The notes beneath the pieces are model-generated. The model saw only the letters and a list, made by a program, of their open reading frames with translations. It did not search any database and was not told where the DNA came from. Below, one piece after another: positions 18,172 through 27,056 of a stretch of 64,000 bases of DNA; positions within the stretch are counted from its first letter, which is position 1; each line of letters starts with the position of its first letter. The position numbers and the translations under genes are program-made. This DNA comes from Carboxylicivirga linearis (GTDB lineage: Bacteria > Bacteroidota > Bacteroidia > Bacteroidales > Marinilabiliaceae), in contig NZ_JAGUCO010000015.1 of assembly GCF_018271995.1 (NCBI RefSeq), positions 1-64,000 on the forward strand, in the 5' to 3' direction.

Positions 18172-18603
18172 TTGTTTTATCCATTGAATTATTGGATTGG
18201 CCAGAAATGCCAGTGCAAAGGTCCATGCAATAATTCCAATTATCAGATAAAAAAGAAATTTCTTTCTTTCTGTTAATATCAGCATACCTAACAAAAGAGA
18301 TAAAATTGGGCCGATTAAACCGGTAACCATTAACCCAAGTGTTGCTACCCCATATTTATCCATCCAAGCAGTAAACTTCTTTTTGCGGGTTTCCAGTTTC
18401 TTTTGCCCAAATCGGTGAATTAACCAATTCCGGAATTTATCACCAGCAAAAAACAGTATTAAAATTAAAGAAATAGATCCTGATGAAGTACATATAGCAG
18501 ACGTAAATGGACTTAATCCTAATGCAAGACCAAGTGGTACACCTTTATAGATACCTGTAGCTCCGGTGATATAAACAGCAAAATATTTAGCTAATTCTTC
18601 CAT
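18163..18603 (-). CDS. Small membrane protein, putative small multidrug export family
   Basis: A 146-residue, very hydrophobic protein with about four membrane segments and the motif GVPLGLALGLSP near residue 21, as in the family labelled small multi-drug export protein (Sm_multidrug_ex). That family name rests on weak functional evidence, so transport activity is only a suggestion. The 3' end overlaps the porE-like gene by 9 bp, tail to tail. Confidence 0.65.
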   Translation of the reverse strand: MEELAKYFAVYITGATGIYKGVPLGLALGLSPFTSAICTSSGSISLILILFFAGDKFRNWLIHRFGQKKLETRKKKFTAWMDKYGVATLGLMVTGLIGPILSLLLGMLILTERKKFLFYLIIGIIAWTFALAFLANPIIQWIKQLF

Positions 18604-18688
18604 TTTTGATTTTGAGGCTGCGAAAATAATAATATTAGCTAAGCTATAAAAGTGAATACATATATCAATAGGTAGTTAGTTTGTAGCT

Positions 18689-19684
18689 TTATGATGATTG
18701 AATTTTCTTTGCCATTCTTTGGGCGATAAAACTAATAACTACAAGCTGAAAGGCATGGTATATCATAATGGGAAGTAGCATCAATCCCTGGCTGGCCATT
18801 CCTTTGAATAATACACTCGACATAACTGTTCCGTGTACCAACGATTTTTTAGAACCACAAAAAAGAGCTGTAATACGATCTTTTCTATTGAGGTTTATCC
18901 ACTTGCTGGTTAGGTGAATACTTGTATAAACAAGAGCAAATAAAGTAATTACAGCAGTTGCAATGATGAATAATTGAATCCAGGGAATGGTTTCGAAGAG
19001 GTTATTGTTAAAAGATTTAGAAAAACTTTTATAGACAATGAGTAGAATAATAGCCTTATCAAATATGGCTAGTTGCTTACTGTGCTTTTGAGCTAATCTT
19101 CCCCATATACGATTCAATAAAAGGCCAAAAATTACCGGAAGTACTATTTTAAGGAAAAGACTAAAGAGTATGCCTGATAATTCAAAGTCGATATTGGTTG
19201 TGCTAATAAATAAGCCAATCCAAAGAGGTGTTACAAATATACCTATCAAGCCTGATAAACTGGCATTAAAAATAGCAGGCGGAATATTGCCTTTGGCCAT
19301 AGCAACCATCACAACTGATGATGATACTGTTGAAGGTAAGGTTGCCAGAAAGAATATAGCCAACCATATTAATTTTGAATCTTTTACAAAAGGAAAAAAG
19401 GCTATAACCAAAAGTGGGAAAAGTATAAAAGTGGATGCTTGCACTATTATGTGCACCTTGATGTTATTCATTCCTTTTCGCATTTCTGCCGGACTAAGCT
19501 TCAATCCATATAAGAAAAATATAAGTGCTATCCCAATTTCCGAAAGATTGTCTAATGAAAACCACCCATCGTACAAAGCCGGATTTGGGTATTTCCAACC
19601 TAATGCAATCATAAATAGTAAAGCAATAATAAATGGGTCGATTAACTTTTTCATTTTATGGTTTTGGTAAATATAAGCTTTCAT
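18689..19684 (-). CDS. Bile acid:sodium symporter-like transporter (SBF-like)
   Basis: A 331-residue inner-membrane protein with about ten hydrophobic helices. FLYGLKLSPAEMRKG near residue 58, LPSTVSSSVVMVAMAKGN near 115 and the later CGSKKSLVHGTVMSS segment fit the SBF-like/SLC10A7-type branch of the bile acid:sodium symporter superfamily. The substrate is unknown and unlikely to be bile acid in this context. An internal ATG at 19654 (MKKLIDPF) may be the real start, since a near-consensus -7 box TATATTTA lies just upstream of it. Confidence 0.82.
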   Translation of the reverse strand: MKAYIYQNHKMKKLIDPFIIALLFMIALGWKYPNPALYDGWFSLDNLSEIGIALIFFLYGLKLSPAEMRKGMNNIKVHIIVQASTFILFPLLVIAFFPFVKDSKLIWLAIFFLATLPSTVSSSVVMVAMAKGNIPPAIFNASLSGLIGIFVTPLWIGLFISTTNIDFELSGILFSLFLKIVLPVIFGLLLNRIWGRLAQKHSKQLAIFDKAIILLIVYKSFSKSFNNNLFETIPWIQLFIIATAVITLFALVYTSIHLTSKWINLNRKDRITALFCGSKKSLVHGTVMSSVLFKGMASQGLMLLPIMIYHAFQLVVISFIAQRMAKKIQSS

Positions 19685-19856
19685 TTTTGAAGAGAAACAG
19701 TTTGCATGCTAACACTCTAAGTGTTTAAGTTACCTGTAAAATGGGAATTCACAGTTTTTGCCGCGATAATACTTGTTAATTACTATGTTTTTATAAGCTA
19801 ATATTTAACTATTCTCAGGTTCATGTGTTTAGTAAATAAGTGAATTATGCTATTGG

Positions 19857-19884
19857 TTGAGAAACTTAAAATAATGTACCTTTG
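19857..19884 (+). promoter_or_regulatory. Promoter of the Crp/Fnr gene
   Basis: Exact -7 box TACCTTTG at 19877-19884 with a -33-like TTG 17 bp upstream (19857-19859) and a second TTG 21 bp upstream (19853-19855). The predicted start lies about 25 nt before the ATG at 19915. Confidence 0.6.
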
Positions 19885-19914
19885 GGCATCTGATAATTAA
19901 TTAAAATTTAAAGT

Positions 19915-20577
19915 ATGGCAGTATTTAACTATTCCAGGTTTTTTAATGAGAATACCGATTTGGGGGAGTTGATCTATGAAAAATGTCAGAACTATAAATC
20001 AGGGGAATTGGTTTATGCTCAGGATTCGAACATGAACCATGCTTATTATGTAAAAAGTGGATTGCTAAAAATTTACCGAAATGGTGTAAAGGGTGAACAG
20101 CAGATTGTTCGTCTGGTAAAAGAAGGTAGTTTAATAGGATTTCATTCCATGTTATCTGATGAGCCTGAAGTTACTGGCTGCGAGAGTTTGAACGATTCGC
20201 AGGTTTGTATTATTCCGGGTGATGTATTGAAAGATACTATGAAAAAAGATAAATCCTTGTCTGATTTAATAATGAAACAAACGTGTGAAGAATTAAAACA
20301 GACTTGCAATTCAATGATTGAACTATCACAAAAGACAGTACGTGGTAGGTTGGCTAATCTTTTTTTAAAGCTTCAGGAGTTATTTCAGGCGAAAGATGAT
20401 GAACCTATACCTTTAGTTATTTCGCGCGTGGACATGGCACGATGGATAGGAACCTCAAAAGAATCGGTAAGTCGTTTAATTACCGAATTTAAGGAGGATG
20501 GAATTCTAAGTTTTAGCCGGAGCGAAATAAAAATTAATAGTAAAGAAAAACTCACCAAGATTGTGATGATATCATAA
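19915..20577 (+). CDS. Crp/Fnr family transcriptional regulator
   Basis: A 220-residue regulator with an N-terminal cyclic-nucleotide-binding-type jelly roll (about 15-120, GELVYAQ then YYVKSGLLKIYR and GSLIGFHSML) and a C-terminal Crp-type winged helix (about 150-220), with the recognition helix in ARWIGTSKESVSRLITEF. No Fnr-type N-terminal cysteine cluster is present, so an iron-sulfur oxygen sensor is unlikely. The effector and targets are not visible. Single gene between its own promoter and a terminator. Confidence 0.9.
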   Translation: MAVFNYSRFFNENTDLGELIYEKCQNYKSGELVYAQDSNMNHAYYVKSGLLKIYRNGVKGEQQIVRLVKEGSLIGFHSMLSDEPEVTGCESLNDSQVCIIPGDVLKDTMKKDKSLSDLIMKQTCEELKQTCNSMIELSQKTVRGRLANLFLKLQELFQAKDDEPIPLVISRVDMARWIGTSKESVSRLITEFKEDGILSFSRSEIKINSKEKLTKIVMIS

Positions 20578-20610
20578 AAAATGCCTTCCTGTTATTGGAA
20601 GGCATTTTTT
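20576..20610. terminator. Bidirectional terminator between convergent genes
   Basis: Perfect 9-bp stem ATGCCTTCC/GGAAGGCAT (20581-20589 and 20597-20605), flanked by an A run on the left and a T run on the right, between the Crp/Fnr gene and the convergent BNR gene. Confidence 0.9.
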
Positions 20611-20622
20611 GTATAGTATCTT

Positions 20623-23600
20623 TTATTCTTTCAATATCTTTTTCTTCAGAGTCCGATTTTCACTTTCAATAACTACCAGGTAATACCCACTGCTTACTTC
20701 GGTGATATCAAATTCAAAATTGGTTAAATCATTAGCATCAACAAATGATCTTGAATAAATTAGTTGGCCATTTATACTGTAAATTTTTACCTGAGCAGTT
20801 TCATTGATATTGTTTTCCAGTTGAATTTTAAACAGTCCCTTATTAGGATTAGGATAAATTTTCAAATCTTTACCTGAATATTCGTTTCTCGATTGATTTT
20901 CTAATCCGGTAGTAGCATCCTTGGTGACAGTAACAGAAAAAGTGAACTGGGCCACATCAGTACCCGATGTTGCCTCAATGGTTATCAGTGCCTGACCTTC
21001 AGAGCTGTTGGAATAATCAATAGTTAATAAATTACTGTTTATTGAAGCTGAAGCCACTAATGGATCAGAATTGTTAGCCAATGATAATGAAATTTCAGCC
21101 CCCGTTTGATGCATGAATAAATCACTAATATTGATGGCATCGTTTACAGATGTTGTTAAGCGCTGAAGGTTAGGTAATTTATTGTGGATGTATAATTTAT
21201 TAGCTGATTCACCTTTGAATATTCCCCTTCCATGAGTAGCAATTACAACTTTACCATCAAATTCATTTGCTTTAACTCTATTACAAACAACATTGCCCAG
21301 GTTGTTGTTATCAACATTAACCCACTGTGTTGATGAACCATTCAATAAGTTGGTTTGATAAACTCCTATGCTTGTTGAGATATAATAAGTTTTTTCTCCA
21401 TTCCAATTTAATATGGCTGCACTTCTTATAGAAGGGCCAGGCAAAGATTCTGTTGCAGTAAGATTACCATCTATAATGCTAAAAGTATCTCCGCCATCGG
21501 TAGAATGAAATAATGAAGGAACGCCATAATTGGCGAATACAACTATTATTTCATTTGCATCATATGGGTTAACCGCAATGTAATACGGGTATGAATCCTG
21601 GGCAGCTGAACTTATAGTAATTTCTTCTCTTGTAATTTCTGATTCGACTGCTATACTATTATCAACTTTATACAATTTTGGATAGGTTCCGGTGTAGGTG
21701 GCATAATATAAAATGTGATCGGGCACTTTAGATGAAGTCAGTGCTGTAATTAGTTCTCCTGGTGCATCCAAAGCTGAAGGAGCATACCAACCCTCCATGG
21801 TAGTACCAGAATTGTAATTACTTATTTTATCAACATTAAGATTAATCCACAGTTGTTCGCCTCCGGCATAATACATGGTAGTATCACCCACCGGATCTAT
21901 GCAGAAAGGATTTATGAATAGCTGGCCAGTAGCATCCGTTGGAGTAATTTGCGACCAGTTATAAGGACCTGAACTGGAAAAAGGGTTTAGTGGATCACCG
22001 GTACTTTCGTTGTAACCGGTTCGCATCAAACTTCCATTTTGAGTTGATATATACGCATACGTTGGAGATAGATAGCAATAAGCCCCATCACCAGAACTGA
22101 TATCAGTAGAGGAGGAGTTACTGGTTTTAAAATAAGGAGATCCATTATCCTGAGTTCCTCCCAGGTATCGATCTTCATTAGCTCCCATTGAATTAGCCAG
22201 TGTATAAAACTGAGTTATGTTATAACCATTGTTCATATCTTGCCATGGTAATAATTCTGGGATAGTTGTGCTGAGTGTTATGTCAGTCAGATAGCTTAAT
22301 CCCCCATCATGACCACTCCATACAGCATCTGCATTCTGTGGATCAAACACAGTAATATGGCAATCGGGGTGATGGTTAGGATACATGTAATCGTCAGCTC
22401 CATCTGGTCCATAACCACCAATCCAGCCATAATCTATTTCAGGAGTTGTGGCAAAGGCATCATTTGAACGGAATAATGAGGTGCTGCCAATAATTACAAA
22501 ATCTTCATCATCGGGTTTGACTGCTAAGGTCATGTTGTAGCTTCCCTGACTTCCCAAATTACCATAGCTAGGTAAGTTACCTGTCCGATCGCTTAAATAG
22601 GAATCAGAAACAGTAGTTTGATTGATAGTGGCTACATGAAAATAAGGGGTGGAACCATCTACAGTATATACATAGGCTATATTAGGATTGGAGGGAGCGA
22701 AACGAATAACGCTTCTGTCAAATGATGAAGGAAAACCATCTGGATTTATCGATTCCATATCAATTTTTGTAAAAACAGATGCGCTTGCAGTTTTGTAATA
22801 TACTCCCGCTTCATAATCTTTTTCTATATCGTAACCAGATTCAGATAACACCACAATCATGTTACCACTGGCATCAATGTCAAAATCGGCATAATAATGA
22901 TCATTACTGCCTCCAATAACAGGGCCTATGAGATATTCTCCGTTATCTTCGTATGCATATATAATTCCGTAGCTATTACTGGCAATGAATATGGTTCCGG
23001 TTATTGGGTCAACCATTACCTTTGAAGCATAATCAAGCAAACTGTTCCAGACATAAGGATTGGTATCATCAATAATGGCTTCCCATGTAATACCATTATC
23101 AGTAGAACGATGAAGTCCATATCCAGTATAATTTGCACTTCTTGCATTAGCTGAATTGCCAGAGAATTCTCCGCCTACATAATACCATGTATCCTGATGG
23201 CCAACTCGGGTATCCTGACATATAGAATTTACAGCGAATGATCCTGTTTGAGTGGTTTGTAACGACCAGCTTGCACCTTTGTCGGTTGAATTCCAGATAC
23301 CCCCTGAAACACCGCCTGCAATTACATGATTGGCATCTCTTACATCAATGGCCAAAGCACGGGTTCGTCCTCCAACATCGTGTGGTCCAATTTCTGTCCA
23401 TGTATAGTTTTCGGCCTGCGAACTCTTAAGGTTTAGTGACTTTAAGCTCTTGAATAATTCTGCTTCTTTGCTTCTTATTCCTTTCGGTATTTCGTTTGTC
23501 TCAGGGTTTCTTAATACCTGAAAGAAGTACTCGTTGCGCCCATCGATAGTAGAAGCTTTTGCTTTAGGTGAGAAGCTTGATTTTATTCGTGTTGCGGGTT

Positions 23601-23703
23601 TTACCTTTTGTTCTATTTTAGAATTGTATAAATAGTATAGGCTACTAACGGAAAGTGCACATGCAATGGCAAATGATGTATATTTAAATAACTGTCTTTT
23701 CAT
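20623..23703 (-). CDS. BNR/sortilin-type propeller protein with T9SS sorting domain
   Basis: A secreted protein of 1026 aa from the ATG at 23703. The N-terminus is a signal-anchor-like segment (MKRQLFKYTSFAIACALSVS). The body has repeated propeller blades with Asp-box-like units (STDKGASW, STDNGITW, STDGGDTFS), as in VPS10/sortilin and BNR glycosidase folds. A cadherin/Ig-like domain follows, and the last 75 residues form a type A T9SS sorting domain (YPNPNKGLFKIQ to the final KKKILKE). It should leave the cell through the T9SS encoded nearby. No catalytic residues for a known glycosidase are evident. ATG 23703 lies 1 bp beyond the upstream stop; an in-frame ATG at 23730 overlaps that gene. 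Confidence 0.85.
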   Translation of the reverse strand: MKRQLFKYTSFAIACALSVSSLYYLYNSKIEQKVKPATRIKSSFSPKAKASTIDGRNEYFFQVLRNPETNEIPKGIRSKEAELFKSLKSLNLKSSQAENYTWTEIGPHDVGGRTRALAIDVRDANHVIAGGVSGGIWNSTDKGASWSLQTTQTGSFAVNSICQDTRVGHQDTWYYVGGEFSGNSANARSANYTGYGLHRSTDNGITWEAIIDDTNPYVWNSLLDYASKVMVDPITGTIFIASNSYGIIYAYEDNGEYLIGPVIGGSNDHYYADFDIDASGNMIVVLSESGYDIEKDYEAGVYYKTASASVFTKIDMESINPDGFPSSFDRSVIRFAPSNPNIAYVYTVDGSTPYFHVATINQTTVSDSYLSDRTGNLPSYGNLGSQGSYNMTLAVKPDDEDFVIIGSTSLFRSNDAFATTPEIDYGWIGGYGPDGADDYMYPNHHPDCHITVFDPQNADAVWSGHDGGLSYLTDITLSTTIPELLPWQDMNNGYNITQFYTLANSMGANEDRYLGGTQDNGSPYFKTSNSSSTDISSGDGAYCYLSPTYAYISTQNGSLMRTGYNESTGDPLNPFSSSGPYNWSQITPTDATGQLFINPFCIDPVGDTTMYYAGGEQLWINLNVDKISNYNSGTTMEGWYAPSALDAPGELITALTSSKVPDHILYYATYTGTYPKLYKVDNSIAVESEITREEITISSAAQDSYPYYIAVNPYDANEIIVVFANYGVPSLFHSTDGGDTFSIIDGNLTATESLPGPSIRSAAILNWNGEKTYYISTSIGVYQTNLLNGSSTQWVNVDNNNLGNVVCNRVKANEFDGKVVIATHGRGIFKGESANKLYIHNKLPNLQRLTTSVNDAINISDLFMHQTGAEISLSLANNSDPLVASASINSNLLTIDYSNSSEGQALITIEATSGTDVAQFTFSVTVTKDATTGLENQSRNEYSGKDLKIYPNPNKGLFKIQLENNINETAQVKIYSINGQLIYSRSFVDANDLTNFEFDITEVSSGYYLVVIESENRTLKKKILKE

Positions 23704-23704
23704 T

Positions 23705-24100
23705 CTATTGTTGATTGATTTCATAAACATCTACAATTATCCAAATTGGATTTGTTTCATTGGGGTTGTTACACCTTAAGGTGGCAGTAATAGTTTGGTC
23801 TTTGGGGATTTTAGTTAATTCTTTATCTTTTAATGATAACTTTTGATTGGCCAGAATAGTAGGAGCTTGTCGTCCTCTTTTTATAACTTTTGAAATATTA
23901 AAAAAGTACTTGTTCTGCTCACTAACAATTACACCTTCTGCCAATATGGAATTTATGTCGATAGTTTGCTTACTGTGAGGAGCAGGACCTTCTGTTGAAG
24001 TCGAATTTATGTTCGTATTAGTATTCTTAGATTGTACAGAACAAGATTGTATGGCACACATACAAGCAATGCCTAAAAGGTATTGAAAATGTTTTTTCAT
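23705..24100 (-). CDS. Small lipoprotein of unknown function
   Basis: A 131-residue protein with a clear lipoprotein signal (MKKHFQYLL to lipobox IQSC, Cys20). A Ser/Thr/Asn-rich linker follows, then a small domain with YFFNISKVIKRGRQ and TATLRCNNPNETNPIW. No family is recognised. The stop codon sits one base before the preferred start of the large T9SS-sorted protein, so the two are co-transcribed and probably translationally coupled, suggesting they act together at the cell surface. Confidence 0.75.
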   Translation of the reverse strand: MKKHFQYLLGIACMCAIQSCSVQSKNTNTNINSTSTEGPAPHSKQTIDINSILAEGVIVSEQNKYFFNISKVIKRGRQAPTILANQKLSLKDKELTKIPKDQTITATLRCNNPNETNPIWIIVDVYEINQQ

Positions 24101-24205
24101 TAGATTGTTTTCCTTAAAACTGCAAGATATAGCAATATTTTCATTAACTCAAGATGGTTATGAGGAATGTTTTTGATAGTTTGATAAGCGGCAATTTTAG
24201 AATGT

Positions 24206-24235
24206 AAAAAAGGACACCCAACGAGGATGTCCTTT
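24206..24235 (-). terminator. Terminator after the GH127 gene
   Basis: 8-bp stem AAAGGACA/TGTCCTTT (24209-24216 and 24228-24235), followed on the minus strand by a T run (24211-24206). Confidence 0.8.
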
Positions 24236-24257
24236 AAACTTACTTTTATATTTGACT

Positions 24258-26609
24258 TTATTTCATTAATCTCACTCCATAGATGCCTCCAGCAACTGAT
24301 CCTGGTTCAGCAACAAACTTAAGCTCAATTTTACCTGTTTTAATTTTATCCTTTATATCTTCTAAGGGATAATCTACAAAATAGAAACCGTCTTTACCTC
24401 CTTCTAAATGGACTTTTGCCAAAAGATTACCATTTAGTTCTATTCTGAATTTACGCCCCGTATCTCCACCAAAATATTCAATTCGTAAGGTTTTAGCTTC
24501 AGCTTTTTTGTCATTTAAAATGTAGCTAAACCAACCTGTAGCATCTCTCCAGAATCTTTCCTGATGGATGCCGGAATTGGTTTTTTCTCCTTTGAAGAAA
24601 TGATCTGATTCAGGCTGTTGTTCTCCCGGTGCTACTTTATCGATGGTTTGTCTTTCTAAAGCTAAGGCAGCCTCTTCTTCTATCCTTAGTTTTTCCATCT
24701 CGCTTTCTAATTCAGCTTTAGTATAAACCGGCCAATAAACCATGTATCGAGCATCGTGTACTTCATAAAATGGTTGCAATTCTAATCTTTCGTTATCTTT
24801 TAGATCAATCCAAAAGTGCAATGGTTTATTTTCAATAGGGTGAATCTTATCACTGAAATCTCTATTGTCTGCAAGAATAGCAGGAGCTTCCTCTAATGGT
24901 CGCATTTCACCTTTAGCAATATGCCCCATACGACTGTCATCAGCGTATAAACCGTCTAAATCAGTAGTGTCGGTTTTTGAACCTAAGACTATAGGGCCGT
25001 AGGATACAGAAGCGTAATTTGAATTATCAGGAAGATATTCAATGGTTGTATGCATAGGCATTTTTACTGAAACTAAATCTCCTTCTTGCCATTCTTTCTT
25101 TTGTAGTTGTAAATAGCCATTCAATTTTTTTGTTTGAGCAGTTTCTCCATTAATAATTACTTCAGGCGACTTATCGCCTAACCATGCAGGAATACGGATG
25201 TTAAGGTTAAATGATTTAGCTGCTTTTTGAATAACAAAATTTATTTCATCGGAGTATGGGAATTGTGTTTCCTGTAGTAACACAACGCCATTTTCTTTCC
25301 AACTAAGTTGTGAAGGAATAAAAAGGTTTACAAATAATTCATCTGATGTATGCGTGTAAATCATTTCACCATATTTAGTGTGGTTCTCAAGTCCTGAACC
25401 AACGCAACACCAAAATGAAGTATGAACCTGCGAATAAACTCTGTAGTGTTGAGGACGCATTGGTGTGAAATACACAAATCCACCTGTTTCAGGATGTTGA
25501 GTTGAAAGAATATGGTTGTATAAAGCACGCTCGTAATAATCCATGAATTTATTATCATTCTCACTCAAGAATAACATTTTACTCAAACGAAGCATGTTAT
25601 ATGTGTTGCAAGTTTCAGGACCTTGTTCTGATTTAATCATTGAAGAATAATCATCAGGTGAGTGAAAATGCTCTCGAACACTGTTCCCTCCGATAGAAAT
25701 TGTCATGTCATTAATAACTTTATCCCAGAAATATTCCGAGGCTGCGTTCCATGTGGTGTCATGAGCAGCGTCAGCATATCGTTTAAATCCAATAACTTTA
25801 GGTATTTGAGTGTTGGCGTGCATACCAACCAGATTGATATTTTTGTCGATTAATGGATTTAAAATTGAATAATCAGAAAATCTTTTGGCGAAGACAAGGT
25901 ATTTATTATCACCTGATAATTCTGCTACATCCACAAAAACCTCGTTCATGCCACCATGTTCACTAATCAACATTTGTTGTAATTGTTCATCGCTAAGGTG
26001 GTCGGTAATGCTCATAAACCAATCAGATAATTTTATCAGCATATTTAAAGCTTCTTGATTATGCGCAAATTCATAGGCATCTCTTAGGCCGGCAAAAATT
26101 TTGTGAATATTATATAATGGTACCCAGCCTTTATTTAAAGAAAAACTTCCGGCTTCTATTTTGCCATCCGATATCTCGTTCCAGATTCTTTTACCGTCAG
26201 GTACACCACTTAAATAACCATCGCCATTGGCATCCTGGCATTTTTTAAGTTGGGTAACAAAATAGTTAACTCTATTTAAAAGTTCCTGGTTCCCGGTAGA
26301 AGCATACATCATTGATAAAGCAGAAAGATAGTGGCCACCAATATGCCCATCTAATCCGGTGTTTTCCCAGTTTGTATAGTTATCTTTTACAGGTTCAAGG
26401 CCAGCTTCTTTAAAATATGGAGCCAATAAACGGTCAATATCCAGCTCCAATAAGTATTTGTGATCAACTTTTTGGGCATTTAAAAAAGGTGAAGGTTGTA
26501 ACTTGACATCTTCTAGCGAAAATGTCTGCATTTTTTCTTGTTTTTTAACACATCCTATAAACAAAGGGATGATTGCTAAGAGTAAAATAGATCTTCTCAT
26601 ATTGTTCAT
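24258..26609 (-). CDS. GH127 beta-L-arabinofuranosidase-like lipoprotein
   Basis: A 783-residue glycoside hydrolase of family 127 (old DUF1680) that releases terminal beta-L-arabinofuranose. The lipobox is LFIGC (Cys20). The family's zinc site is visible as Glu332 and Cys334 in GPETCNT and the Cys401-Cys402 pair in FWCCVGSG; by homology to the studied Bifidobacterium enzyme the first of the pair is the nucleophile. An (alpha/alpha)6 barrel covers about 30-430, and beta domains fill the C-terminal third. Its promoter carries the same operator design as the divergent SusCD operon, tying it to arabinose-containing glycan use. Confidence 0.9.
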   Translation of the reverse strand: MNNMRRSILLLAIIPLFIGCVKKQEKMQTFSLEDVKLQPSPFLNAQKVDHKYLLELDIDRLLAPYFKEAGLEPVKDNYTNWENTGLDGHIGGHYLSALSMMYASTGNQELLNRVNYFVTQLKKCQDANGDGYLSGVPDGKRIWNEISDGKIEAGSFSLNKGWVPLYNIHKIFAGLRDAYEFAHNQEALNMLIKLSDWFMSITDHLSDEQLQQMLISEHGGMNEVFVDVAELSGDNKYLVFAKRFSDYSILNPLIDKNINLVGMHANTQIPKVIGFKRYADAAHDTTWNAASEYFWDKVINDMTISIGGNSVREHFHSPDDYSSMIKSEQGPETCNTYNMLRLSKMLFLSENDNKFMDYYERALYNHILSTQHPETGGFVYFTPMRPQHYRVYSQVHTSFWCCVGSGLENHTKYGEMIYTHTSDELFVNLFIPSQLSWKENGVVLLQETQFPYSDEINFVIQKAAKSFNLNIRIPAWLGDKSPEVIINGETAQTKKLNGYLQLQKKEWQEGDLVSVKMPMHTTIEYLPDNSNYASVSYGPIVLGSKTDTTDLDGLYADDSRMGHIAKGEMRPLEEAPAILADNRDFSDKIHPIENKPLHFWIDLKDNERLELQPFYEVHDARYMVYWPVYTKAELESEMEKLRIEEEAALALERQTIDKVAPGEQQPESDHFFKGEKTNSGIHQERFWRDATGWFSYILNDKKAEAKTLRIEYFGGDTGRKFRIELNGNLLAKVHLEGGKDGFYFVDYPLEDIKDKIKTGKIELKFVAEPGSVAGGIYGVRLMK

Positions 26610-26637
26610 TTTGCTATTGCTGCAATTATTGTTTATT

Positions 26638-26696
26638 CAAAAATGCTAATAAAATCTAACTTGTAACGGTACAAATTTACTAAATAGGTGGACAAT
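26638..26696 (-). promoter_or_regulatory. Promoter with tandem HTCS-type half-sites, GH127 gene
   Basis: On the minus strand: half-site ATTGTCCACCT (26696-26686), a second TTTGTACCGTT (26675-26665) 21 bp downstream, then exactly 19 bp to the -7-like CATTTTTG (26645-26638). The predicted leader is about 22 nt. The second half-site is the weaker match. Assignment to the HTCS encoded at 37376-41656 is inferred from the AraC-type spacing and from the other three promoters. Confidence 0.6.
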
Positions 26697-26715
26697 AATA
26701 TATATGAATTATTCA

Positions 26716-26726
26716 ATTGTACACCT
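26716..26726 (+). promoter_or_regulatory. Extra lone half-site (ATTGTACACCT)
   Basis: 10 of 11 bases match ATTGTCCACCT. It points towards the SusCD operon, is inverted relative to 26686-26696 with 19 bp between, and has no partner 21 bp away on its own strand. Confidence 0.35.
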
Positions 26727-26792
26727 TTTCATATTTACGGGTGTTTATATCTCTGGTTGATTTCTTAAAATATTGATTATCAGCTGTCATTA

Positions 26793-26851
26793 AAAGTCCA
26801 CCAAAAAGAATTAATTGTGAACCTTAGGATAATCTGCGTCACCTACTTTTG
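26793..26851 (+). promoter_or_regulatory. Promoter with tandem HTCS-type half-sites, SGBP-susC-susD operon
   Basis: Half-sites AAAGTCCACCA (26793-26803) and ATTGTGAACCT (26814-26824) are direct repeats with a 21-bp period, followed after 19 bp by an exact -7 box TACTTTTG (26844-26851). The predicted start near 26858 leaves a leader of about 200 nt before the first large gene. The rest of the 26610-27056 gap holds the GH127 promoter, one extra half-site and a 19-codon ORF. Confidence 0.65.
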
Positions 26852-26883
26852 AATTAACATTTCGAAACATATTCAGAGGTAAA

Positions 26884-26943
26884 ATGAAAAATACCTTAAA
26901 AAGGAGAAGGAAGTGTTTTGATGCTTGTGTTAAAAGGAGTTGA
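26884..26943 (+). CDS. Possible leader peptide ORF, 19 codons
   Basis: ATG to TGA encodes MKNTLKRRRKCFDACVKRS, a basic peptide with two cysteines. The ATG is about 26 nt after the predicted transcription start, the same position where the other three promoters of this type place the main start codon (21-24 nt). No homologue is recognised and there is no direct evidence of translation. Confidence 0.3.
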   Translation: MKNTLKRRRKCFDACVKRS

Positions 26944-27056
26944 ATATTCTCTGCGGAGTTGAGTTTTATTAAGCATTCTGATATGCTGAGATCGCTAAGA
27001 TTTAGGCATTCTTATATATAATGAATATACATTGAAAATTATTGTTAACTAAAGCT

